From: Parasaccharibacter apium
GTDB taxonomy: Bacteria > Pseudomonadota > Alphaproteobacteria > Acetobacterales > Acetobacteraceae
Assembly: GCF_002592045.1 (NCBI RefSeq)
Contig: NZ_MEJG01000002.1
Location: 248,001 to 312,000 of the forward strand
DNA length: 64,000 nt
Direction of reading: 5' to 3'
Shown: positions 9,200 through 17,849 of the stretch, one piece after another
Layout: each line of letters starts with the position of its first letter
How positions within the stretch are numbered: the first letter of the stretch is position 1
Translations under genes and position numbers: made by a program
The notes under the pieces: model-generated
Database searches by the model: none
Seen by the model: the letters and a program-made list of their open reading frames with translations, nothing else
What the model was told of the DNA's origin: nothing

Positions 9200-10503
9200 A
9201 ACAGGGCATCGCTTAGTAATTTTACATTCAGCCCGACAATCACCAGCACCACAAGCCACGCCAAAACAGCCCATAAAGGCGCAAGACGAAACGCCCCCAT
9301 CTTCCGCCGGCTTGAGACAAACCAAACGAGCGGAATCATCGCAAAGGGTAACTGCATGGAAAGGACGATCTGACTCAATACGAGCAAGTCCCCCACCTTC
9401 CCCTGCCCATAAAGAGCGACAATAACAATAACGGGCAACACGGCTATGCCACGGGTGATGAGTCGCCGCAGCCAATAAGGCAACCGTAAGTGAAGAAAGC
9501 CTTCCATCACGATTTGCCCTGCTAACGTCCCCGTAACGGTGGAGTTTGTGCCCGCAGCAAGCAACGCTACGGCAAATAAGGTCGAGGCCAGCCCAAAGCC
9601 CAACACGGGCGAAAGCAGACGCCACGCATCGCTAATCTCAGCCACATTTTGATATTTCGTGCCATGGAACGCCGCAGCAGCCACAATTAAAATCGCAGCA
9701 TTAATGAACAAAGCCAGCGTTAAGGCCAATGTGCTATCCCATGTCGCCCAGCGCAGCGCATCCCGCCGCCCTTCCTCCGTACGCGGGTAAGAGCGGCTTT
9801 TTACCAAAGAGGAATGGAGATAAAGATTATGAGGCATAACTGTAGCCCCAATAATCCCAATCGCCACATACAGCATATCGGGGTTCGTCAAAATATGTGG
9901 CGATGGCACAAAGCCTTTTAAAATCCCCCCAATAGACGGGGATGCCGCCACAAGCTGTATGCCAAAGCACACGGCAATAATCCCCAAAAGGGTTATCACA
10001 AAAGCTTCCAGCGCGCGCATCCCACGCTGCATGAGCAATAAGACAAGAAAAACATCCAAAACGGAAATTAACGTCCCGACCATAATAGAAAGGCCAAACA
10101 ATAAGTTCAGCGCAACAGCCGTGCCGATAACTTCGGCCAAATCACACGCAATGATGGCGACTTCACAAGTCAGCCACAGGGGGATGTTTGCCCAACGTGG
10201 TAACCAGTCGCGGCAGGCTTGGGCAAGGTCACGCCCTGTTACAATCCCCAACCGTGCCGCAAGGGCTTGGAGCAGGACCGCCATAATATTGGCCAGCAAA
10301 ATGACCGATAGTAAGCGATACCCAAACCGTGCCCCACCTTGTAGGTCTGTAGCCCAATTACCGGGGTCCATATACCCCACGGCAACCATATAGCCGGGGC
10401 CAATAAAGGCTAAAAACCGCCTCAGCCAGAAGCTTGCCCGCGCCGGTACAGCCACAGCACCACGTGCAGCATCCTCAACAGGCATATAGTCTGCCTTAGG
10501 CAC
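9196..10503 (-). CDS. mntH: Nramp-family Mn2+/Fe2+ transporter MntH
   Basis: Proton-coupled divalent metal importer of the inner membrane, 435 residues with about 11 hydrophobic helices. The two metal-binding unwound helices are intact: DPGNWATD in helix 1 (D46, N49) and [10 protein letters not shown] in helix 6. The C-terminus is hydrophobic and ends normally. It starts 29 bases after the DUF3297-like gene on the same strand, so the two may share a transcript. There is no space for a private leader, and no Mn riboswitch or MntR/Fur-type operator was recognised. Confidence 0.92.
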   Translation of the reverse strand: MPKADYMPVEDAARGAVAVPARASFWLRRFLAFIGPGYMVAVGYMDPGNWATDLQGGARFGYRLLSVILLANIMAVLLQALAARLGIVTGRDLAQACRDWLPRWANIPLWLTCEVAIIACDLAEVIGTAVALNLLFGLSIMVGTLISVLDVFLVLLLMQRGMRALEAFVITLLGIIAVCFGIQLVAASPSIGGILKGFVPSPHILTNPDMLYVAIGIIGATVMPHNLYLHSSLVKSRSYPRTEEGRRDALRWATWDSTLALTLALFINAAILIVAAAAFHGTKYQNVAEISDAWRLLSPVLGFGLASTLFAVALLAAGTNSTVTGTLAGQIVMEGFLHLRLPYWLRRLITRGIAVLPVIVIVALYGQGKVGDLLVLSQIVLSMQLPFAMIPLVWFVSSRRKMGAFRLAPLWAVLAWLVVLVIVGLNVKLLSDALF

Positions 10504-10532
10504 GCTTTAATCCTTTACGTTAGAGGGGCTAA

Positions 10533-10781
10533 TCAGGACGCCGCCTCACCTTTAAACCAGACTTCAACAGGGCCATTCAGCTTTAACGTCATCGGCCGGC
10601 CCCGCCGGTCTAAAGACCGCCCTACAGAGACACGAATCCACCCCTCACTTACGCAATATTCCTCAACATTGGTCTTTTCTTCCCCTTTAAAGCGCACACC
10701 AATGCCGCGGCCCAATATCTCCTCATTATAATAAGGGCTATCAGGGTAGATGGAGAGGCGATCAGGTAATGTATCACTCAT
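10533..10781 (-). CDS. DUF3297-like small conserved protein
   Basis: Soluble protein of 82 residues beginning MSDTLPDRLSIYPDSPYYNE. The sequence (GRGIGVRFKG, NVEEYCVSEGWIRV, LKLNGPVEVWF) resembles the DUF3297 family found in Gram-negative bacteria, which has no assigned function. The ATG at 10781 is preferred to an upstream in-frame start at 10832 because family members begin here. It lies upstream of mntH and downstream of the RidA-type gene, all on the minus strand. A link to metal or stress physiology is suggested by position only. Confidence 0.7.
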   Translation of the reverse strand: MSDTLPDRLSIYPDSPYYNEEILGRGIGVRFKGEEKTNVEEYCVSEGWIRVSVGRSLDRRGRPMTLKLNGPVEVWFKGEAAS

Positions 10782-10852
10782 CGAATCAGTTATCCTTTCA
10801 CTAAAATTCAACAAATCATTCTGGAAGATCACACACCAAAAGGAAGCCCTCT

Positions 10853-11320
10853 TTAAGCGACTTCAAACATCGCTTCAACTTCCACCGGGGCATTCAGCGG
10901 TAAGCTCGGCACACCAACGGTCGAGCGGGCATGTTGGCCTATTGCCCCAACAAACACCGCAGCAGCAAGGTCAGAAGCCCCATTCATCACGGCAGCATGA
11001 TCGGTAAAATCAGGCGTGCAGGCCATAAAACCACCAAGACGCACAATCTGCCTCACACGGGAGAGGTCACCCCCCAAAGCCGTATTAAGCTGAGCCAGGA
11101 TATTGATAAAACATGCTCGCGCGCACGCTACACCCGCTTGATTAGAGACCTCACCACCCAGCTTACCAGTAATCAACAATTTACCATCCACTAACGGCAA
11201 TTGCCCAGAGACAACCAGCAAATTACCCGTCCGCACAACGGGGAGGTAATTCGCCACAGGGGCAGCGGCAACAGGGAGCTCAATATTTAAAGCTGCAAGA
11301 CGATTTGCCGGTGTGGACAT
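10853..11320 (-). CDS. RidA family (YjgF/UK114) protein
   Basis: Small cytoplasmic RidA-like protein, 155 residues. Archetypal RidA hydrolyses reactive enamine/imine intermediates released by PLP enzymes. The typical core is present: GNLLVVSGQLPLVDGK, the helix with ACARACFINILAQL, LGGFMACTPDF and the C-terminal LPLNAPVEVEAMFEV. The Arg that contacts the substrate carboxylate in canonical RidA (near an R-x-A-V motif) is not obvious; the motif reads HARSTVGVPSLPLNAPVEVEA. This may be a YjgF subgroup without that activity. The PLP enzyme MetY lies about 100 bases upstream on the same strand, a sensible context. Confidence 0.82.
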   Translation of the reverse strand: MSTPANRLAALNIELPVAAAPVANYLPVVRTGNLLVVSGQLPLVDGKLLITGKLGGEVSNQAGVACARACFINILAQLNTALGGDLSRVRQIVRLGGFMACTPDFTDHAAVMNGASDLAAAVFVGAIGQHARSTVGVPSLPLNAPVEVEAMFEVA

Positions 11321-11421
11321 AGTATTCTTCCTTTCTTCTTATCGCGCTCATGACATGAGCCTAACATACCCTGCGCTGTAAAGCCTCGCTTGCCAAGAGG
11401 AACAAAGCAAGAAATCCCCCC

Positions 11422-12711
11422 TTACCCGGCAGCACGTCCCAAAGCCTGCGTTAAGTCTGCCAAAATATCCTCTGGATGCTCCAACCCAATCGACAACCGC
11501 ACATAGCCGGGGGAGACCCCTGCCGCCTTTTGCTCCGCCTCGCTCAACTGCGCATGGGTTGTAGAGGCAGGATGAATCGCAAGGCTCCGCGCATCACCAA
11601 TATTGGCGACATGATAAAACAGCTCCAACGCATCAATAAAACGCTGGCCTGCCTCACGCCCGCCAGAAAGCTCAAAGCCGACAAGCCCGCCAAAGCCCCC
11701 CTGCAAAACAGCTTCCGCACGCTGCCGTACCTCACCCTCCTGCAAGGCGGGATAGATAACGCGCTGCACGTCAGGACGCCCCTGCAAAAACTGCGCCACT
11801 TTTAGCGCATTCTCGCAATGGCGCGGCATCCGTAATGGTAAGGTCTCCACCCCTTGCAAAAGCTGGAAGGCATTAAAAGGCGAAAGAGCCGCCCCACCAT
11901 CGCGCAGCAATACCGCTCTTGCCCGCAGCGCATATGCAACTGGCCCTAAAGGACGAGCAGCCTCCGTCCAAACCGCCCCATGATAGCTTGGGTCTGGCTG
12001 TGTGAGCAGCGGGTGACGCTGCCCCCATTCAAACTGCCCACCATCAATCACTAACCCACCAATAGAGGTCCCATGCCCGCCAATATATTTGGTCGCCGAA
12101 TACACCACAATCGCCGCACCATGCGCTAAGGGACGTGCCAATAACGGGGCGGCCGTATTATCAACAATCAGAGGGATCCCCAAGGCGCGCCCCGCTTTGG
12201 CAATCGCTGCCATGGGAGCGACAATCAATTTAGGGTTCGGCAAAGTTTCTACATACCATGCCCGCGTCCGCTCATCACTTGCCGCTTCAAAGGCTGCCGG
12301 GTCAGATGGGTCCACAAAACGCACCTCTATACCCATCATCTTGAGGGTATGGGCAAAGAGATTCCACGTCCCCCCATATAAGTCTGTCCCGCTGACGATA
12401 TTATCCCCAACCTCCGCGAGATTTTGCACCGCTACAGCCGATGCCGCCTGACCAGACGCCACCGCTACAGCCGCTGCTGCCCCCTCTAACGCGGCCATGC
12501 GTTTTTCAAACACATCAACTGTTGGGTTTGTCAGGCGGGAATAAATCATCCCCACATCCTTCAACGCAAACCGGTCCGCCGCTTGCTGGCTGCTCTCAAA
12601 TTGATAAGAGGTCGTCTGATGGATAGGTGGCACGACAGACCCCGTCACCGGGTCAGCCCGCCAACCAGCATGCAGGGCTAATGTTTCGGGGTGATATGTA
12701 GTGCGTGCCAT
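11422..12711 (-). CDS. metY: O-acetylhomoserine sulfhydrylase (aminocarboxypropyltransferase)
   Basis: PLP-dependent Cys/Met metabolism enzyme of 429 residues. It makes homocysteine from O-acetylhomoserine and sulfide, or cystathionine-type products. The PLP lysine is in YSATKYIGGHGTSIGG, and the GQAASAVAVQNL segment corresponds to the cofactor-phosphate loop. Further family landmarks are YSRLTNPTVDVFEKR and a C-terminal VRLSIGLEHPEDI. The length and the SATKYIGGHG context favour MetY over MetB. A strong GAGGAGG ribosome site precedes the ATG. No SAM riboswitch was recognised in the 276 bases between it and the divergent hydrolase. Confidence 0.88.
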   Translation of the reverse strand: MARTTYHPETLALHAGWRADPVTGSVVPPIHQTTSYQFESSQQAADRFALKDVGMIYSRLTNPTVDVFEKRMAALEGAAAAVAVASGQAASAVAVQNLAEVGDNIVSGTDLYGGTWNLFAHTLKMMGIEVRFVDPSDPAAFEAASDERTRAWYVETLPNPKLIVAPMAAIAKAGRALGIPLIVDNTAAPLLARPLAHGAAIVVYSATKYIGGHGTSIGGLVIDGGQFEWGQRHPLLTQPDPSYHGAVWTEAARPLGPVAYALRARAVLLRDGGAALSPFNAFQLLQGVETLPLRMPRHCENALKVAQFLQGRPDVQRVIYPALQEGEVRQRAEAVLQGGFGGLVGFELSGGREAGQRFIDALELFYHVANIGDARSLAIHPASTTHAQLSEAEQKAAGVSPGYVRLSIGLEHPEDILADLTQALGRAAG

Positions 12712-12987
12712 GGGGGCCTCCTCGGTACTATCTCATCCATAAGACGAACAAGCAAAACGGACTTTATCCCTTTAGGACATATTATACCCCATCAGCACAA
12801 CTACCCCCTGCCGATGACCCTCTTTGAAAGACATAAGAACACCTAATATGTTACCTTTTTAAAATAATCTCCAAAACCTAAACTCGTTGTAATAGCTCTC
12901 ATAGGGAATATAGGATTGATTTTATCCATAATAACTCTATAAGCGGCGGTTCTTCTTATAATTTCAGTCCGTTAGAGGGTTACAGTC

Positions 12988-13767
12988 ATGCAGCTCGCTT
13001 CCCTTATTCGCAATGAAACAGGCCTTGATAATGCGCCAACGGTCGTTCTGCTTCATGGTGTTTTTGGGCGGGCGCGTAACTTGGGCATCCTACAACGGGC
13101 CCTTAGCCCTTATTTTAACACGGTTGCTTTTGACCTCCGTTGCCATGGCGAGAGCGACCACGCCCCCATCTCCTACCCGGAAATGGCCAAAGATGTACTT
13201 GAAAGCATGGATGCACTCGGTATTGAGAAAGCCCATCTCGTAGGCCATTCCATGGGCGGGAAAACAGCCATGGCCACCACGCTGACCGCCCCGGAACGTA
13301 TTGAAAAGCTGCTCATCGCCGACATCGCCCCCGATACGATGATTCATGGCCAGCATGACCTTGCCCAACAGCTTTATCATACGCCGCTTCCTGCCCTCAG
13401 CAGCCATGCCGAAATCCGCAAGTTCCTTCATGACCTCACCGATGACCCCTCCGTAGGCGAGCTCATTGCCCAGCACATCACCCCCGGTGACCCTGCCCAA
13501 TGGAATATCGGTGTGACGGATATTGTCGCTAGCTTCCCCGTGATTCAGGAATGGCCAGTCGAAGCCTTTAGCGGCAAAACATGGGACGGCCCTGCCCTCT
13601 TTATCCGTGGCGGGGATTCACCTTACATCAAGCCCCATCATCATGCTGTCATTCAGGATTACTTCCCCAAAGCGGAGGTCAAGACCATCCCCAATACCGG
13701 CCATTGGCTGCATGTGGAAGATGCCCCCAGCTTTAACGCCATGATGTTGGACTTCTTCCGCGGGTAA
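12988..13767 (+). CDS. Alpha/beta-hydrolase, YbfF/esterase type
   Basis: Soluble alpha/beta-hydrolase of 259 residues. The oxyanion segment is LLHGVFG, the nucleophile elbow GHSMGG (Ser88), and the C-terminal histidine lies in NTGHWLHVEDAPSF. A probable acid is the Asp in RGGDSPYI. The arrangement and the RCHGESDH region resemble E. coli YbfF, an esterase with thioesterase-like activity; the natural substrate is unknown. It is transcribed alone, divergent from metY, and is followed by a strong bidirectional terminator. Confidence 0.8.
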   Translation: MQLASLIRNETGLDNAPTVVLLHGVFGRARNLGILQRALSPYFNTVAFDLRCHGESDHAPISYPEMAKDVLESMDALGIEKAHLVGHSMGGKTAMATTLTAPERIEKLLIADIAPDTMIHGQHDLAQQLYHTPLPALSSHAEIRKFLHDLTDDPSVGELIAQHITPGDPAQWNIGVTDIVASFPVIQEWPVEAFSGKTWDGPALFIRGGDSPYIKPHHHAVIQDYFPKAEVKTIPNTGHWLHVEDAPSFNAMMLDFFRG

Positions 13768-13774
13768 CCCCATC

Positions 13775-13812
13775 AAAAAAGGCCGCCCTCATCAAAGGAG
13801 CGGCCCTTTTTA
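13775..13812. terminator. Bidirectional intrinsic terminator
   Basis: Stem GGCCGC / GCGGCC flanked by an A6 run on the left and a T5 run on the right sits between the convergent hydrolase gene and hisD. It can terminate both transcripts. Confidence 0.85.
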
Positions 13813-13815
13813 ACA

Positions 13816-15108
13816 TCAGCCCTTCTTTAAACGCTCAGAGAGGCTGAGGGCGTGGGCATCTAACCCTTCCTCCCGTGCCAAAATCACCCCAGCAGGGCCG
13901 ACCTGTCTCAACCCTTCCATATCTGTCTCGATAGAGGTTGTCCGTTTAAGGAAGTCATAAACCGAAAGGCCAGAGGCAAAACGGGCCGTGCGACTTGTCG
14001 GCAGAACATGATTCGGCCCACCAACATAATCCCCTACGGCCTCCGGGCAGAACCGCCCCATAAAGATAGCCCCTGCATGGCGAACCTTCTGGCTAAAGGC
14101 CCGTGGTTCATCCAACAGCACCTCCAAATGCTCTGGGGCGAACTCATTCACCACATCAGCAGCCTCATCTTCGCTATGGACAATCACCACAGCCCCGCAA
14201 TCTGCCCAACTTTTCCGCGCGATATCTGCACGGGGAAGGGTCTTTAACTCCGCCTCAACCGCAGCGATGACCTTATCAGCAAAGGCTTCATCCTGCGTAA
14301 TCAGCACTGATTGTGCCTGCTCATCATGTTCAGCTTGGGCGAGGAGGTCAATCGCGACAAGGCGCGGGTCATTCTTCCCATCCGCGACCACCACAACCTC
14401 GGATGGCCCGGCGATGCTATCAATCCCCACATGGCCAAAAACTTGCCGCTTCGCCTCTGCTACAAACGCATTACCCGGCCCTACGATACGGTCCACCGGG
14501 GCGATGCTCTGCGTGCCATAGGCCAAAGCCCCTACCGCTTGCGCCCCGCCAACACGGTAAATCTCCGTCACACCACAAAGGCGCGCGGCCTCCATCACGA
14601 GCGGATTCAGCACGCCATCTGGCGTTGGCACACACATCGCCAACCGCTTCACCCCCGCAACATGCGCTGGTAGAGCATTCATCAACACAGAGGAGGGATA
14701 AGCCGCCTTCCCACCGGGGACATAAAGCCCTGCCGCATCGAGCGGTGTCCAGCGCATCCCCAAACGCAAGCCTGCCTCATCCGTATAATCAAGGTCTTTA
14801 GGGAGCTGCGCTTCATGAAAGGCCCGAATCCGCTTTGCTGCAAAGGCCAGAGCCTCCTTTGTCTCCGGCGCAACACGCGCAGCGGTTTCGGCAATCTCTG
14901 CCTCACTGATGCGTAGCTGCCCTGCCTCCAATGTGAGGCGGTCAAACCGCGCTGTATAAGCACAAAGGGCCTCATCACCCCGCTTTTGCACATCTGCCAG
15001 AATCGCACGCACAGGCTCTGCGACAGAGCCGCTTTGCTCTCCCCGGCGAGCCAGAACCGCCTTTAAATGCGCCTTAAACTCTGGCGATGCGGTATCAAGA
15101 CGCTTCAT
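13816..15108 (-). CDS. hisD: Histidinol dehydrogenase
   Basis: Catalyses the last two oxidations of histidine biosynthesis, L-histidinol to L-histidine, with NAD and zinc. The protein has about 430 residues with GLYVPGGKAAYPSSVLMN, VGGAQAVGALAYGT, RIVGPGNAFVAEAKR, DSIAGPSEVVVVAD and the zinc/catalytic region LLAQAEHDEQAQ. The ATG at 15108 overlaps the hisG stop in TGATG, indicating translational coupling. A GTG three codons upstream is an alternative. The 3' end abuts the bidirectional terminator at 13775. Confidence 0.95.
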   Translation of the reverse strand: MKRLDTASPEFKAHLKAVLARRGEQSGSVAEPVRAILADVQKRGDEALCAYTARFDRLTLEAGQLRISEAEIAETAARVAPETKEALAFAAKRIRAFHEAQLPKDLDYTDEAGLRLGMRWTPLDAAGLYVPGGKAAYPSSVLMNALPAHVAGVKRLAMCVPTPDGVLNPLVMEAARLCGVTEIYRVGGAQAVGALAYGTQSIAPVDRIVGPGNAFVAEAKRQVFGHVGIDSIAGPSEVVVVADGKNDPRLVAIDLLAQAEHDEQAQSVLITQDEAFADKVIAAVEAELKTLPRADIARKSWADCGAVVIVHSEDEAADVVNEFAPEHLEVLLDEPRAFSQKVRHAGAIFMGRFCPEAVGDYVGGPNHVLPTSRTARFASGLSVYDFLKRTTSIETDMEGLRQVGPAGVILAREEGLDAHALSLSERLKKG

Positions 15109-15803
15109 CAAGCACACTCCCCTTGCTGCATAGATTGCGCCACAGCCGCCCGGAAACGCTCAATCAAAAGCCCGACTTCCTCCGGTCGCGTCTTTAAGGC
15201 GATGCGATTTACAATCAACCGGCTTGTAATATGCGCAATCGTCTCAACCTCCTCCAACCCATTGGCCCGCAAGGTCGAGCCGGTATCGACAAGGTCCACA
15301 ATCACATCAGCCATATCAAGGGCCGGGGCAAGCTCCATCGCCCCATGGAGATGCACAATCTCCGCATTCACCGCGCGCGAGGCAAAATGACGCCGCGCAA
15401 TGGCCGGATATTTTGTAGCCACACGCAAGCGGGACCGCCCCTCTGGCGGCTCATCCTCCCCACTCCCTTTAGGCCGCGCAACAGCGATACGACACCCGCC
15501 TATCCCAAGGTCTAGCGGGGCATAAAGGTCGGGGTAGTCAAACTCCATCAGCACATCAGCCCCGCAGACGCCAATATCCGCCCCGCCATAAGCCACAAAG
15601 GTAGCAACATCAAAAGACCGCACCCGCACGACATCCAAATCCGGGCTAGAGGTCGGAAAACGCAAACGGCGGCTGCTCTCATCAAGGCAATCTTTTGCTG
15701 GTTCAAAGCCTGTATGATGCAACACAGGGCGCAAAGCTTTAAGAATCCGCCCCTTTGGGAGGGCCAGAATAAGCGGCGTTTTTACCTGCGTTTCACTCAT
15801 CAT
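15108..15803 (-). CDS. hisG: ATP phosphoribosyltransferase, short form
   Basis: First enzyme of histidine biosynthesis, joining ATP and PRPP. At about 231 residues it lacks the C-terminal regulatory ACT-like domain. It is therefore the short HisG_S form, which in other bacteria needs HisZ as regulatory partner; no hisZ lies in the window. Seen motifs are LALPKGRILKAL at the N-terminus, GGADIGVCGADVL, and the PRPP-binding loop ADVIVDLVDTGSTLRANGL. It is preceded by an AGGAG site, and two adjacent ATG codons are possible starts. It lies between gmk and hisD, probably in one transcript. Confidence 0.93.
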   Translation of the reverse strand: MMSETQVKTPLILALPKGRILKALRPVLHHTGFEPAKDCLDESSRRLRFPTSSPDLDVVRVRSFDVATFVAYGGADIGVCGADVLMEFDYPDLYAPLDLGIGGCRIAVARPKGSGEDEPPEGRSRLRVATKYPAIARRHFASRAVNAEIVHLHGAMELAPALDMADVIVDLVDTGSTLRANGLEEVETIAHITSRLIVNRIALKTRPEEVGLLIERFRAAVAQSMQQGECA

Positions 15804-15848
15804 TTACGCTCCTGCTCACATAACCCCCCCAGCTTAGCAAAGCCCTGC

Positions 15849-16472
15849 CTACCCCGCTACAGGCCAGAGAGCCTCCAGGTCCTTCCTGCGGGCACGGGCT
15901 AGCCGATTCGCCACAAGGACAGACCGTGCCTCCGCAACAGCTTTATCCAAATCATCATTGACCAACACATAATCAAACTCTGGCCAATGAGACATCTCGC
16001 CCATAGCGGCCTTCATGCGGGCGGCAATTTCCGCATCGCCATCGGTCTTACGCCCCCGTAAACGGGCTTCTAATTCCTCCAAAGAGGGCGGTAGAACAAA
16101 CAACCCCACTACATCACCTGCCATGGCCTGACGCATCAGACGATGGCCTTGCCAATCAATATCCAAAATCACATCCCGCCCAGCGGCAAGAGCAGCTTCT
16201 AACGGGGCACGGGGAGTGCCATAGCCACGGCCAAACACTTCTGCCCATTCCAGCAACTCCCCCGCTTCGGCCATGCGGCGGAAGGTTGGCATATCGCGGA
16301 AGTAATAATGCACCCCTTCTTCCTCACCGGGGCGAGGTGCACGCGTTGTGACAGAAATAGAGGTAAAGATGGTCGGGTCGGCCTCACGCAGAGCTTGCGC
16401 TATGGTGGATTTTCCCGCCCCTGAAGGCGCAGAAATAACCAAACACACACCCCGCCGTGATGGCTTTGCCAT
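15849..16472 (-). CDS. gmk: Guanylate kinase
   Basis: Phosphorylates GMP to GDP in the cytoplasm; 207 residues, normal size. Walker A is SAPSGAGKSTI near residue 15. The GMP-binding region has TTRAPRPGEEEGVHYYF and LEWAEVFGRGYGTPR, and the second phosphate region DVILDIDWQG. The LID segment is LRGRKTDGDAEIAARM. The hisG start lies 45 bases downstream of its stop, so purine and histidine genes may be co-transcribed here. Confidence 0.95.
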   Translation of the reverse strand: MAKPSRRGVCLVISAPSGAGKSTIAQALREADPTIFTSISVTTRAPRPGEEEGVHYYFRDMPTFRRMAEAGELLEWAEVFGRGYGTPRAPLEAALAAGRDVILDIDWQGHRLMRQAMAGDVVGLFVLPPSLEELEARLRGRKTDGDAEIAARMKAAMGEMSHWPEFDYVLVNDDLDKAVAEARSVLVANRLARARRKDLEALWPVAG

Positions 16473-16659
16473 AACATCCCCTCGCTTGATATTTTATAAT
16501 CCGCCTCATGTGCCAGAAAAAAAGCCCCATGACCAGCAACCCCTTTATCAGGCTAAACACGATAGTTTTACGTTACGCTGCGGTTTCTACTGGCCTTTTT
16601 GGTTAAGTTTGCTTTATCCTCCCAATGGGGAGCTTCCCTAAAGAAGGGACACGCTCACC

Positions 16660-16679
16660 CTTGTGCAGCCTTGCACAAG
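16660..16679. promoter_or_regulatory. Perfect inverted repeat upstream of pqqA
   Basis: CTTGTGCA, spacer GCCT, then TGCACAAG: a perfect 8-bp inverted repeat ending 11 bases before the pqqA ribosome site. It could be an operator or a short leader hairpin. No known regulator site is matched with confidence. Confidence 0.45.
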
Positions 16680-16703
16680 TCACGCTACATAAGGAGTACC
16701 ATC

Positions 16704-16784
16704 ATGGCATGGAACACACCGAAAGTAACCGAAATCCCCTTGGGCGGCGAAATCAACTCTTATGTCTGCGGCGAGACGAAATAA
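16704..16784 (+). CDS. pqqA: PQQ precursor peptide PqqA
   Basis: Ribosomal precursor of pyrroloquinoline quinone, 26 residues, starting MAWNTPKVTEIPLGG. The invariant Glu and Tyr that become the PQQ skeleton are at positions 16 and 20 (EINSY), the standard spacing. A strong AAGGAG site lies 8 bases upstream. The gene is too short for routine gene finders. It is separated from pqqB by a large hairpin, in keeping with much higher pqqA than pqqB-E transcript levels reported in other PQQ producers. Confidence 0.95.
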   Translation: MAWNTPKVTEIPLGGEINSYVCGETK

Positions 16785-16805
16785 CCTCTCCGCAGCCATG
16801 CGTTT

Positions 16806-16840
16806 AGGGTGGGAGGCTCCTTTTTACAGCCTGCCACCCT
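16806..16840 (+). promoter_or_regulatory. pqqA-pqqB intergenic hairpin (attenuator or RNA-processing site)
   Basis: A 13-bp stem, AGGGTGGGAGGCT pairing with AGCCTGCCACCCT, has a single G-G mismatch and a 9-base loop. It starts 22 bases after the pqqA stop. No T run follows, so it is more likely a partial terminator or an mRNA stabiliser for the abundant pqqA message. Confidence 0.7.
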
Positions 16841-16931
16841 ATCCATGCGCCTCCCCCAACCTGCATAATCATAATACAGGCTCAAAACGGTATCGGCGCA
16901 TAGGTGGACATAACCGTATGAGGCCATCTTC

Positions 16932-17849
16932 ATGCTTGATGTCATTATTTTAGGGGCCGGTGCGGGGGGAGGTTTCCCACAATGGAACTCCGCCGCAAAA
17001 GGCTGCCTCCTCGCCAGAGAAGGCAAAAAGGCCAAAGCCCGCACGCAAGCCTCCCTCGCCGTAAGCGGGGATGGGCAGCATTGGTTCCTCCTCAATGCCT
17101 CACCAGACCTCCGCCAGCAAATTCTCGCTACCCCGGCTTTACATCAAACAGGGGCTATGCGCGGTACCCCCATCCAGGGGGTCATCCTTGCTGGGGCGGA
17201 AATTGATGCCATTACCGGGCTGCTCACCCTCCGCGAGCGTGAACCTTTCACCCTTATGGGCAGCCCTTCCACTCTCGCTCAACTCGACCGCAACCCCATT
17301 TTTGAAGCCCTAGATCGCAGCATCATCCCCCGCCTCCCCCTCACCGAGGACGCACCTGTGCCGCTCTTGCTGAAAGATGGTTCTCCTTCTGGTTTGATGC
17401 TGGAAGTCTTTACCGTGCCGGGCAAAGCCCCGCTTTATGTGGAGCATGAAGGCACAAAACCCGATGATACGCTTGGCCTTGCCCTCTCTGATGGGCAGAA
17501 AACGATGCTTTTCATCCCCGGCTGTGCGGAAATCACCCCCGCCCTTAAAGAGCGTGTCAGCCATGCAGACCTTCTCTTTTTTGATGGCACACTCTGGCAT
17601 GATGATGAGATGATTCGCGCCGGGCTAAGCCCCAAAAGCGGGCATCGCATGGGCCATGTCTCTGTAAATGAAGCCGATGGCCCCCTCGCGCAATTTGCCC
17701 ATTGCACGAAGCCGCAGAAGGTCTTCATCCATATCAATAACTCCAACCCCATCTTACTAGATGATAGCCCCCAACATCACGCTGCTAAACAAGCTGGCTG
17801 GATTGTGGGGGAAGATGGGATGCGCTTTCAACTAAAGGCCGAATCATGA
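16932..17849 (+). CDS. pqqB: PQQ biosynthesis protein PqqB
   Basis: PqqB has a metallo-beta-lactamase fold and is thought to act as an oxygenase on the processed PqqA-derived dipeptide. The protein has 305 residues. Seen are the family start MLDVIILGAGAGGGFPQWN, the conserved RTQASLAVS segment, FLLNASPDLRQQI and the C-terminal MGHVSVNEADG and VFIHINNSNPI. The canonical HxHxDH metal motif is absent, as known for the family. The equivalent region reads AGAEIDAITGLLTLRE. The stop overlaps pqqC in ATGA. Confidence 0.95.
   Translation: MLDVIILGAGAGGGFPQWNSAAKGCLLAREGKKAKARTQASLAVSGDGQHWFLLNASPDLRQQILATPALHQTGAMRGTPIQGVILAGAEIDAITGLLTLREREPFTLMGSPSTLAQLDRNPIFEALDRSIIPRLPLTEDAPVPLLLKDGSPSGLMLEVFTVPGKAPLYVEHEGTKPDDTLGLALSDGQKTMLFIPGCAEITPALKERVSHADLLFFDGTLWHDDEMIRAGLSPKSGHRMGHVSVNEADGPLAQFAHCTKPQKVFIHINNSNPILLDDSPQHHAAKQAGWIVGEDGMRFQLKAES

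Noticed and set aside
9162-9625. Open frames on both strands across the end of mntH
   Set aside because: They are out-of-frame readings of a high-GC gene; the mntH frame has clear helices and motifs.
10504-10532. Manganese (yybP-ykoY) riboswitch before mntH
   Set aside because: Only 29 bases separate mntH from the gene above, too short for this riboswitch.
12712-12987. SAM riboswitch upstream of metY
   Set aside because: The leader has an AT-rich TATAAT-like stretch and a strong ribosome site, but no recognisable SAM-I or SAM-II core.
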